DNA from: Desulfofalx alkaliphila DSM 12257
Lineage (GTDB): Bacteria > Bacillota > Desulfotomaculia > Desulfotomaculales > Desulfohalotomaculaceae
DNA: 64,000 nucleotides
Assembly (NCBI RefSeq): GCF_000711975.1
Contig: NZ_JONT01000001.1
Coordinates: 186,001-250,000 of the forward strand
Reading direction: 5' to 3'
The notes under the pieces were generated by a model, which saw only the letters and a program-made list of their open reading frames with translations, was not told the origin of the DNA and ran no database searches. The position numbers and the translations under genes are program-made. This document shows, one piece after another, positions 27,379-34,483 of the stretch (positions are counted from its first letter, which is position 1; each line of letters starts with the position of its first letter).

Positions 27379-27482
27379 ATATTACATAAAAATTTTTAAC
27401 ACAGAGTGTTCGCGACTTCACAATCACAAGGGTTAACTAATTTTAATATATTTGTTTAACCGTATGTGAAGGGAGGGGAAGG

Positions 27483-28073
27483 ATGCTAATGGCTGAAGCC
27501 GGAGCAACTAGAAAATACGACCCAGAGTTTACTAAGGAAGTTTATAAAATGGAAAACGGGCATTGGGTCAAGATGTGCATGCAGTGTGGTATATGTCCCA
27601 CAACTTGTACCCTGCGGGGACAAATGGATCTATCGCCCAGAAGGATTATTCAGCTTATTCGTTCTGGAGCGAAGGATGAAGTACTAAAGAGTAATACCAT
27701 GTGGCTGTGTACCTCTTGTTATACATGTGCTTGCCGATGTCCGCGTGGTGTGCCGATGATGGATGTTATGCATGACTTGCGTCGTTTGGCAGAGGAGGCA
27801 GGCTATGTCAACAATAGTTCCCATATGTCAAAGGTTTACTATGGTGATGTAGCCAAGCGTGGGCGTGTTTGGGAAGGCGGGCTTACCATAAAGTATGGTT
27901 TAAAACTGGGCATCTTCAATGCCATGAAGCTCGGTTTAGAAATGCAGGATGTTGTAATGCAAATGATGAAACACAAGCGTTTACCTATATTTCCGCCGCC
28001 CAGCGTAAAGAATCCAGCTAACCTGCGTAAAATGTTGGACAAAGCTGCAGCTTTGGCAAAGGAGGAGGGCTAA
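27483..28073 (+). CDS. hdrC: Heterodisulfide reductase subunit C-like iron-sulfur protein
   Basis: The 196-residue soluble protein carries two 4Fe-4S motifs, CMQCGICPTTC (residues 32-42) and CTSCYTCACRCP (about 77-88), as in HdrC. It should pass electrons between the flavoprotein QmoA/B-type subunits and HdrB. The start is ATG 27483 behind GGGAGGGGAAGG; a second ATG two codons later is possible. hdrB follows after 3 bases. In Gram-positive sulfate reducers an HdrB/HdrC pair is known to accompany qmoAB in place of membrane QmoC, and this pair lies just upstream of sat-aprBA-qmoAB. No membrane helix is seen. Confidence 0.92.
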   Translation: MLMAEAGATRKYDPEFTKEVYKMENGHWVKMCMQCGICPTTCTLRGQMDLSPRRIIQLIRSGAKDEVLKSNTMWLCTSCYTCACRCPRGVPMMDVMHDLRRLAEEAGYVNNSSHMSKVYYGDVAKRGRVWEGGLTIKYGLKLGIFNAMKLGLEMQDVVMQMMKHKRLPIFPPPSVKNPANLRKMLDKAAALAKEEG

Positions 28074-28076
28074 TTA

Positions 28077-28946
28077 ATGAAGTATAGTTTTTATCCCGGA
28101 TGTGCCAGTGAGGGAAATGCAATAGCCTACTATAAAACCACCAAAGCTGTTGCCGAAAAGTTGGGTATTGAACTAAAGGAAATAGAAGATTGGAATTGCT
28201 GTGGTGCCACTGTAACATCCAGCGTTATCGGAGAGTTCGCTGCGCAGGTTTTGGCGGCACGCAATCTGGCCCTTGCTGAAAAGCAACAGCTTGATGTTCT
28301 AGCTACTTGCAGCTCTTGCTATGCCATTTTGGGTTTGGCGAACAAAAAGTTTGCTGACAGTAAATATAAAGAAAAGGCCAATATTGCTTTAAAAGAAGAT
28401 GGCTTACAGTATGACGGAAGCTTACGGGTAAGATTCATCTTAGATGTATTAGTAAATGATGTTGGGGTAGATAAAATTGCAGCCGCAGTTAAAAAGCCTT
28501 TAAACGGTTTGAAAGTGGCTGGTTATGTTGGTTGCCAAAGTGTAAAAGCTCTCAGGGGGGAATATGATGATCCGGAGTATCCCACTGCCCTGGATAATAT
28601 TATCACTGCCCTGGGAGGACAACCGGTGGCCTTTGAAAACAGCAACAAGTGCTGTACCGGCTCCCTGGCACTTACTGCCCCTGAAATTACCATAACGGCA
28701 GTTCACCCCATCTTAGACGGTGCTGCTAAGGCGGGAGCAGATATAGTTGTTACCCCTTGTCCCCTGTGTCAAATGAACTTAGATGCCTACCAAGCCAGAG
28801 CGAACAAACAGTTTCAAGCCAATTATACACTGCCTGTCCTATTCCTCAGCCAACTGATGGCTTTGGCCATGGGCATGGATAAAAAACAGGCCTGCTTGGA
28901 GTACTGTATAGTATCGCCCTATCAAAAACTGGCTAACTGGGCTTAA
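28077..28946 (+). CDS. hdrB: Heterodisulfide reductase subunit B-like protein
   Basis: The 289-residue protein has two complete cysteine-rich CCG domains. Domain 1 has FYPGCASEG, DWNCCGA and TCSSCY; domain 2 has YVGCQS, NKCCTGS and TPCPLCQMNLD. Such domains bind the noncubane 4Fe-4S clusters that do disulfide chemistry in methanogen HdrB. Here it is the probable terminal site of the HdrCB module, exchanging electrons with a thiol/disulfide, DsrC-type protein or quinone partner (inference). It is coupled to hdrC and separated from sat by a 301-bp structured gap. Confidence 0.93.
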   Translation: MKYSFYPGCASEGNAIAYYKTTKAVAEKLGIELKEIEDWNCCGATVTSSVIGEFAAQVLAARNLALAEKQQLDVLATCSSCYAILGLANKKFADSKYKEKANIALKEDGLQYDGSLRVRFILDVLVNDVGVDKIAAAVKKPLNGLKVAGYVGCQSVKALRGEYDDPEYPTALDNIITALGGQPVAFENSNKCCTGSLALTAPEITITAVHPILDGAAKAGADIVVTPCPLCQMNLDAYQARANKQFQANYTLPVLFLSQLMALAMGMDKKQACLEYCIVSPYQKLANWA

Positions 28947-29056
28947 TCAAGCTGAACTCCTGCTTATAAAATTAAAAAAATACTTGGGAAAAGCAGGACT
29001 TTCCATGGTCAATATTGAATAGTTTGTACAAGAAGTTACAAGCTAGAATCTTTTTT

Positions 29057-29145
29057 AGGTGTAGCAGAGCAAGTGACATACTACACCTGAGATTTATAAA
29101 GAAGGGGTTACTTGATAACCAAAGCACATTAATTAAAAACCCCTT
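29057..29145 (+). other. Structured intergenic RNA region between hdrB and sat
   Basis: Hairpin 1 pairs AGGTGTAG (29057-29064) with CTACACCT (29081-29088). Hairpin 2 pairs AAGGGGTT (29102-29109) with AACCCCTT (29138-29145). The right part of the first arm of hairpin 2 can alternatively form GGTTA/TAACC (29106-29120), so the two folds exclude each other. Neither has a clear T tract. No gene was found in the 301-bp gap. Confidence 0.5.
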
Positions 29146-29188
29146 TAGTCCGTTGTAGCGGCGATTGCGACTGAAAGAACCATCACAA

Positions 29189-29219
29189 TTGCACAAATAG
29201 CACAATGGACAATTATAAT
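29189..29219 (+). promoter_or_regulatory. Possible sat promoter
   Basis: A perfect TATAAT at 29214-29219 has TTGCAC 19 bp upstream (29189-29194). The spacing is long. It would give a leader of about 20 bases containing the AAGGAGGT at 29231. Confidence 0.4.
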
Positions 29220-29247
29220 TCTAATATTTAAGGAGGTTAGAAGTACT

Positions 29248-30417
29248 ATGGCATTAGTTGCACCTCATGGCGGAAAGCTGACCCCGGTTTTAGCTCCGGC
29301 AGAACAGCGCGCCGAATTGGAAGCCAAGGCTAAAACACTACCGGTTATACGTATGAGCTCTCGGGAAACATCCGACTGCTTGATGATTGGTATGGGAGCA
29401 TTCAGCCCGCTGACTGGCTTCATGAACAAGGAAGACTATGAGTCAGTTGTTAACACCAAGCACCTGGCAAACGGATTGGCCTGGCCCATCCCCATTACCC
29501 TATCAGTAACTAAGGAACAAGCCAATGATTTGGCCATTGGTCAGGAAGTTGCACTGGTTGACGATGAAACCGACATCTACGTTGGTATTGTAACCGTTGA
29601 AGACAAATATGAGTACGACAAAACCAAAGAATGTAAAGAAGTATTCTTTACAGACGATGCTGAGCACGCCGGTGTTCAGAAGGTTATGGCACAGGGTGAG
29701 GTAAACATCGGTGGTTCACTGGTGACCTTTAGTGAACTGGGCTATGACGAAAAGTATGCCGGCTACTATGCCCATCCCCATGAAACCCGTGCTCTGTTTG
29801 AGTCAAAAGGTTGGAAAACTGTTGCTGCCTTCCAAACCCGTAACCCACTGCACCGCTCACACGAATTCTTGTGCAAAATCGGTAACGAGGTATGCGACGG
29901 TTTATTCATACACCCAATCGTTGGTAAGTTAAAGGCCGGGGATATCCCTGCAGAAGTGCGCTTCAAGTGCTACCAAGCACACTTGGAAAACTACTTTAAC
30001 CCAGCTACCGTGGCCATGAGAGTATATCCCATGGAAATGCGTTATGCCGGTCCCAGTGAGGCATTACTCCATGCTATTTTCCGTCAAAACTTTGGCTGCA
30101 GCCATATCCTAATTGGCCGTGACCATGCCGGCGTTGGTAGCTACTACACTCCTTATCAAGCTCAAGAAATCTTTGATTTATTTAAGCCTGGCGAAATTCT
30201 TTGTCAGCCCATTAAAGTTACCGCTGCTTACTACTGTAAGAAGTGTATGGGTATGGCTACAGAAAAGTCTTGCCCGCACGGTCCGGAAGATCGCATCGCT
30301 ATCAGTGGTACCAAGGTGCGTGCAATGTTTGCTGCCGGCGAACTGCCACCCTTAGAGTTCGGCCGTAAGGAAGTTCTTGAAATTCTTACCCAATACTACC
30401 AGAGTTTGGAGAAGTAA
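29248..30417 (+). CDS. sat: Sulfate adenylyltransferase (ATP sulfurylase)
   Basis: Sat makes adenosine 5'-phosphosulfate from ATP and sulfate, the first step of dissimilatory sulfate reduction. The 389-residue enzyme has the nucleotide-binding QTRNPLHRSHEFL motif (about residue 193), the IGRDHAGVGSYY motif (about 290), and a C-terminal zinc-ribbon-like YYCKKCMGMATEKSCPHG seen in dissimilatory bacterial Sat. AAGGAGGT lies 11 bases before the ATG. It is followed by aprBA after a 211-bp gap with a strong hairpin. Codon use is strongly biased, as expected for a highly expressed catabolic gene. Confidence 0.97.
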   Translation: MALVAPHGGKLTPVLAPAEQRAELEAKAKTLPVIRMSSRETSDCLMIGMGAFSPLTGFMNKEDYESVVNTKHLANGLAWPIPITLSVTKEQANDLAIGQEVALVDDETDIYVGIVTVEDKYEYDKTKECKEVFFTDDAEHAGVQKVMAQGEVNIGGSLVTFSELGYDEKYAGYYAHPHETRALFESKGWKTVAAFQTRNPLHRSHEFLCKIGNEVCDGLFIHPIVGKLKAGDIPAEVRFKCYQAHLENYFNPATVAMRVYPMEMRYAGPSEALLHAIFRQNFGCSHILIGRDHAGVGSYYTPYQAQEIFDLFKPGEILCQPIKVTAAYYCKKCMGMATEKSCPHGPEDRIAISGTKVRAMFAAGELPPLEFGRKEVLEILTQYYQSLEK

Positions 30418-30530
30418 TATATTGCAACGAACGAAGCCGGTTATTTACAACTACCAAAATTAAGGAGGTGGTTGAAGTCCGGTAGGTGAGTTGCCTAATT
30501 CACTGGTAATAGCATTACGAGTGGTTAATA

Positions 30531-30592
30531 GAGGTGCGGAGGGAAAAGGTTCGTGTTAAAGATTAATAACCTTCTTTCCGTCCGGTCACCTC
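30531..30592 (+). other. Long hairpin between sat and aprB
   Basis: GAGGTG (30531-30536) and CACCTC (30587-30592) close a stem that continues with CGGAGGGAAAAGGTT against AACCTTCTTTCCGTCCG, with small bulges. It is followed by AAAATAAAATAAA rather than T, so it is more likely an mRNA-stabilising or processing element than a terminator. An orphan AAGGAGGTGG (30462-30471) lies 60 bases before it. Confidence 0.6.
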
Positions 30593-30628
30593 AAAATAAA
30601 ATAAACTATAGGAATAGGAGGTTAAATT

Positions 30629-31069
30629 ATGCCTAGTTTTGTAATCCAAGAGAAGTGCGATGGCTGCAAGGGGCAGGATAAAACTGCTTGCATGTACATC
30701 TGCCCAAACGACTTAATGGTGCTTGACAGAGAAAAAATGAAAGCTTACAACCGTGATGTTTCAATGTGTTGGGAATGCTACTGCTGTGTAAAGATTTGCC
30801 CGCAGCAAGCTATTGACGTTCGTGGCTACGCTGACTTTGTTCCGATGGGTGCCAGCTGTGTACCTTTGAGAAGTTCCGACAGTATTATGTGGACTGTTAA
30901 GTTCCGTAACGGAATGATGAAGCGCTTCAAGTTCCCCATCAGAACCACTGAAGAAGGTAAAGCTGAGCCTGCCGGTGGATATCCAGCAGATCAAAATGAC
31001 TTAAACGACGAAACTCTGTTTACAGAGCCTGCTTCCTTAGGCTTGGATGCAGTTCCTACTTTAAAGTAA
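30629..31069 (+). CDS. aprB: Adenylylsulfate reductase subunit beta
   Basis: The 146-residue iron-sulfur subunit carries electrons to the FAD of AprA for reduction of APS to sulfite and AMP. Two 4Fe-4S motifs are visible: CDGCKGQDKTACMYICP (N-terminal, with the insertion typical of AprB) and CWECYCCVKICP. The C-terminal tail (residues 75-146) wraps AprA in known structures. ATAGGAGG precedes the ATG. Confidence 0.97.
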   Translation: MPSFVIQEKCDGCKGQDKTACMYICPNDLMVLDREKMKAYNRDVSMCWECYCCVKICPQQAIDVRGYADFVPMGASCVPLRSSDSIMWTVKFRNGMMKRFKFPIRTTEEGKAEPAGGYPADQNDLNDETLFTEPASLGLDAVPTLK

Positions 31070-31132
31070 TCTCGTAAGTATCGTACTTGTCTTATAAAAT
31101 AAATATTAGAAAGTTAGAAGGAGGTTAATATA

Positions 31133-33013
31133 ATGCCGGTTAACTTTGAAACTGTAGAAGTTACAACTGATATTCTTCTTCTCGGCGGCGGTATGGCTGC
31201 ATGTGGTGCTGCTGTAGAGGCTGCTTATTGGGCACAAAAGCATGGGTTAAAAGTAACCCTGGTTGATAAAGCTGCTATTGATCGTTCTGGTGCTGTTGCC
31301 ATGGGTCTGTCTGCTATTAACCAGTATCTGGGCCTGGCAAAGGGCGAGAACACTGTAGAAGATTACGTTCACTATGTTAAGAACGACTTAATGGGTATTG
31401 CACGTGATGACTTGGTTTACAACATTGCCCGTCACGTTGACTCTTCCGTTCACCTGTTCGAAAAGTGGGGTCTCCCCATCTGGAAGAACGACGAAGGTAA
31501 CTACGTGCGCGGTGGCCGTTGGCAAATCATGTTAAACGGTGAATCCTACAAGGTAATCGTAGCTGAAGCTGCTAAGAACGCCCTTGGTGTAGACAACATC
31601 TATGAGCGTGTTTACATTGTAGACCCCATCATGGACGGCGACAGAATTGCCGGTGCCATTGGCTTCAGTACCCGTGAAGAAAAAATTTATGTATTCAAAG
31701 CTAAAGCTGTATTGGCTGCCATGGGCGGTGCCGTTGGCGTATTTAAGCCTCGCTCCACCGGTGAAGGTTTAGGCCGTTCCTGGTACCCACCATTCAGCTC
31801 TGGTTCATCCGCATACTTTACCATGGTTGCCGGTGCTGAAATGACTTGTCAAGAAGTTCGTTTCATTCCGGTGCGCTTTAAAGACGCCTATGGCCCTGTT
31901 GGCGCCTGGTTCTTGCTCTTTAAATCCAAAGCAACCAACGGATTTGGCGAAGAGTACATGGTAACCCGTCGCAGTGAGTTAGAAAACTGGGGACCATATG
32001 GTAAGGTTAAGCCAATTCCTGCTAACTTACGTAACTACCTCGGCATGCTGGATGTAAACGACGGTAAAGGACCTCTATACATGCAGACTGCTGAAGCTAT
32101 TGCTAACTTAGCTAAAGACTATAAAGACGATCCTAAGGCCTTCAAGAAGAAGATGAAGCAATTAGAAAGCGAAGCTTGGGAAGACTTCCTCGACATGACT
32201 GTATCACAGGCTATTCTGTGGGCAGCTTGCAACATTGCTCCGGAAGAAAAAGCTTCTGAAATTGCTGCTGCTGAGCCTTACTTCATCGGTTCACACTCCG
32301 GTGGATCAGGTGCTTGGGTAAGCGGTCCGGAAGACATTGCTCCTGCAGAGTACAAGTGGGGCTATGCTAACATGACCACCGTTAAGGGTCTGTTTGCAGC
32401 CGGTGACGCTTCCGGTGCATCCAGCCACAAATTCTCCTCCGGCTCACACGCTGAAGGACGTATTGCTGCTAAGGCTATGGTTAAGTTCTGCGTTGAAAAC
32501 CCAGAAATGCCGAACGTTGACCCAGCCAAGGTAGAAGAACTGAAGGCTAAGATTCTCAAGCCCATGGTTCTCTTTGAAGAGAAGAGCGGCTTCACCACTG
32601 ACCCAGATGTGAACCCTGAGTACATTGTGCCGAAGCAATACATGTTCCGTCTGCAAAAGCTGATGGACGAGTATGTGGGCGGTTGCTCAGCTAACTTCTC
32701 CACCAGTAAGACCTTACTGGAAAAGGGTCTTGAGTATCTGTTGATGCTGAAAGAAGACTCTGAAAAACTGGTAGCCCGCGATCTCAACGAACTGATGAGA
32801 GCATGGGAAAACATCCACAGAACACTACAGGCTGAATCACACATTCGCAGTGTACTGTTCCGTGAAGAGACCCGTTTCCCAGGCTACTACTTCCGTGCTG
32901 ACTTACCGAAACTGGACGAAGAAAACTGGCTGTGCTTTGTAAACTGTAAGTACGACGCAGAAAAAGGTGAATTTGAAGTATTCAAGCGCGACATCATCAG
33001 ACTGCTCGACTAA
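31133..33013 (+). CDS. aprA: Adenylylsulfate reductase subunit alpha
   Basis: The 626-residue FAD-containing catalytic subunit is related to the fumarate reductase/succinate dehydrogenase flavoproteins. The FAD site is ILLLGGGMAACGAAVEAAYW at the N-terminus, with VLAAMGGAVGVFKPRSTGEG and HSGGSGAWVSGPEDIAP further on and the C-terminal FAD motif LFAAGDASGASSHKFSSGSH. It follows aprB by 63 bases behind GAAGGAGG. Codon use is very biased, as for sat and aprB, consistent with high expression. Confidence 0.98.
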   Translation: MPVNFETVEVTTDILLLGGGMAACGAAVEAAYWAQKHGLKVTLVDKAAIDRSGAVAMGLSAINQYLGLAKGENTVEDYVHYVKNDLMGIARDDLVYNIARHVDSSVHLFEKWGLPIWKNDEGNYVRGGRWQIMLNGESYKVIVAEAAKNALGVDNIYERVYIVDPIMDGDRIAGAIGFSTREEKIYVFKAKAVLAAMGGAVGVFKPRSTGEGLGRSWYPPFSSGSSAYFTMVAGAEMTCQEVRFIPVRFKDAYGPVGAWFLLFKSKATNGFGEEYMVTRRSELENWGPYGKVKPIPANLRNYLGMLDVNDGKGPLYMQTAEAIANLAKDYKDDPKAFKKKMKQLESEAWEDFLDMTVSQAILWAACNIAPEEKASEIAAAEPYFIGSHSGGSGAWVSGPEDIAPAEYKWGYANMTTVKGLFAAGDASGASSHKFSSGSHAEGRIAAKAMVKFCVENPEMPNVDPAKVEELKAKILKPMVLFEEKSGFTTDPDVNPEYIVPKQYMFRLQKLMDEYVGGCSANFSTSKTLLEKGLEYLLMLKEDSEKLVARDLNELMRAWENIHRTLQAESHIRSVLFREETRFPGYYFRADLPKLDEENWLCFVNCKYDAEKGEFEVFKRDIIRLLD

Positions 33014-33046
33014 TACAGTTTAAATAACTAGATAGTTAAATTTAAG

Positions 33047-33077
33047 ATGGCCCGTGGCCGCGCTGGCCACGGGCCAT
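33047..33077 (+). other. GC-rich 13-bp hairpin after aprA
   Basis: ATGGCCCGTGGCC (33047-33059) is the exact reverse complement of GGCCACGGGCCAT (33065-33077). There is no downstream T run (TAAAATAAG follows). It may protect the 3' end of the aprBA message. Confidence 0.7.
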
Positions 33078-33127
33078 TAAAATAAGCATAGAGCGTTTGG
33101 CCTGTGTCGATGTGAGGCCTTTTGACT

Positions 33128-33161
33128 CCAGGTGGCCTTACGGCACCTGGAATTTTATTTT
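33128..33161 (+). terminator. Terminator between aprA and qmoA
   Basis: CCAGGTGGCC (33128-33137) pairs with GGCACCTGG (33142-33150), followed by AATTTTATTTT. A smaller GGCCT/AGGCC hairpin with TTTT lies just before it. It implies that qmoAB is at least partly transcribed separately. Confidence 0.75.
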
Positions 33162-33231
33162 CTGTGAATAGCCCTAAGCTTGTTAATAAAAGAAGTGCCT
33201 ATCCAACTACACTGGACTAGGGAGTGAGAAA

Positions 33232-34482
33232 ATGGAGAATAAAACTATATTAGTGGTAGGTGGAGGTATCAGTGGGATTACTGCCGCCACCGAGGCAGCA
33301 GAGGCCGGTTGTGAAGTCTTTTTAGTGGAAAAGAATTCCTACCTGGGCGGCAAGGTATCGCAAATTAACCAGTACTTCCCCAAAATGTGCCCTCCTAACT
33401 GCGGCTTGGAAATTAACTTCCAGCGCATTAAAAAGAACCCCAGAATTAAGGTGCTAACGCTTGCAGAGGTGGAAAGCATTTCGGGTTCAGAGGGCAATTT
33501 TGATGTTAACATTAAGTTAAACCCCCGTTTTGTAAACGGTAACTGCACAGGCTGCAACAAATGCACCGAAGTGTGTCCTGTCGAGCGTGCCAACGACTTT
33601 AACTTTGGCTTAGACAAAACCAAGGCCATTTACTTGGCTCATCCCTTTGCTTTCCCCATGAAGTATGTTATAGATGCCAAGGCCTGTGAGGGTGCTTCCT
33701 GTGGTAAGTGTGTTGAAGCATGTGAATATAAGGCCATAGATTTAAACATGGAAGCTAAAACAATGACTGTTAATGTCGGTGCCATCATTTGGGCTACCGG
33801 CTGGAATTCCTATGATATGGCCAAAATCAGCAACTACGGCGGCGGTCGCTATGAGAATATGATATCTAATATCATGATGGAGCGTATGGCTTCACTGACC
33901 GGCCCCACCGGAGGTAAAATTATACGCCCTTCAGACAATGCTGAGCCCAAGAAAATAGCCTTTGTTCAATGTGCCGGTTCCCGGGATCAGAATTATCAAA
34001 AGGCTTGCTCATCGGTATGCTGTATGGCTACCCTAAAACAGGTTAACTATGTGCGGGAACAAAATCCTGATGCCGACATTACCATTTACTTCATGGATAT
34101 AAGGGCCATGGGTAAGCATGAAGACTACTACCAAAAGGTAATGGAGAAAGAGGTTAAGCTGATAAAAGGTAAGCCCAGTGAAATCAAAGAAAACCCAGAC
34201 AATAAGAACCTAATTGTACTGTCTGAAGATCAGTTTACTCAGGAAATTACCACTCTGGAATATGATATGGTTGTACTGGCCACCGGAATGGCCCCGGCAA
34301 CTGCTGAAGACAAGGTGCCTGCAGAGTTAAATTATGATGTAGACGGTTTTCTCATTGCCGGACCTCCAACACCTGGCATTTACGGCGCCGGCTGCACACG
34401 GAAGCCTGGCGATGTAGCATCTTCAGTACAGGATGCCACCGCTGCAGCGCTGAAGGCTATACAATCTACGGTGAGGAGGTAA
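33232..34482 (+). CDS. qmoA: Quinone-interacting oxidoreductase subunit A (HdrA-like flavoprotein)
   Basis: The 416-residue HdrA-related FAD protein supplies electrons toward APS reductase. The FAD loop is LVVGGGISGITAATEAAEAG (residues 6-25), followed by LGGKVSQINQYFPKMCPPNC. Cys clusters include CTGCNKCTEVCP and CEGASCGKCVEAC, and the VQCAGSRDQNY with SSVCCMATLKQ block is typical of HdrA-like proteins. The C-terminal FAD motif is GIYGAGCTRKPGDV. qmoB follows after 1 base. Confidence 0.96.
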   Translation: MENKTILVVGGGISGITAATEAAEAGCEVFLVEKNSYLGGKVSQINQYFPKMCPPNCGLEINFQRIKKNPRIKVLTLAEVESISGSEGNFDVNIKLNPRFVNGNCTGCNKCTEVCPVERANDFNFGLDKTKAIYLAHPFAFPMKYVIDAKACEGASCGKCVEACEYKAIDLNMEAKTMTVNVGAIIWATGWNSYDMAKISNYGGGRYENMISNIMMERMASLTGPTGGKIIRPSDNAEPKKIAFVQCAGSRDQNYQKACSSVCCMATLKQVNYVREQNPDADITIYFMDIRAMGKHEDYYQKVMEKEVKLIKGKPSEIKENPDNKNLIVLSEDQFTQEITTLEYDMVVLATGMAPATAEDKVPAELNYDVDGFLIAGPPTPGIYGAGCTRKPGDVASSVQDATAAALKAIQSTVRR

Positions 34483-34483
34483 G

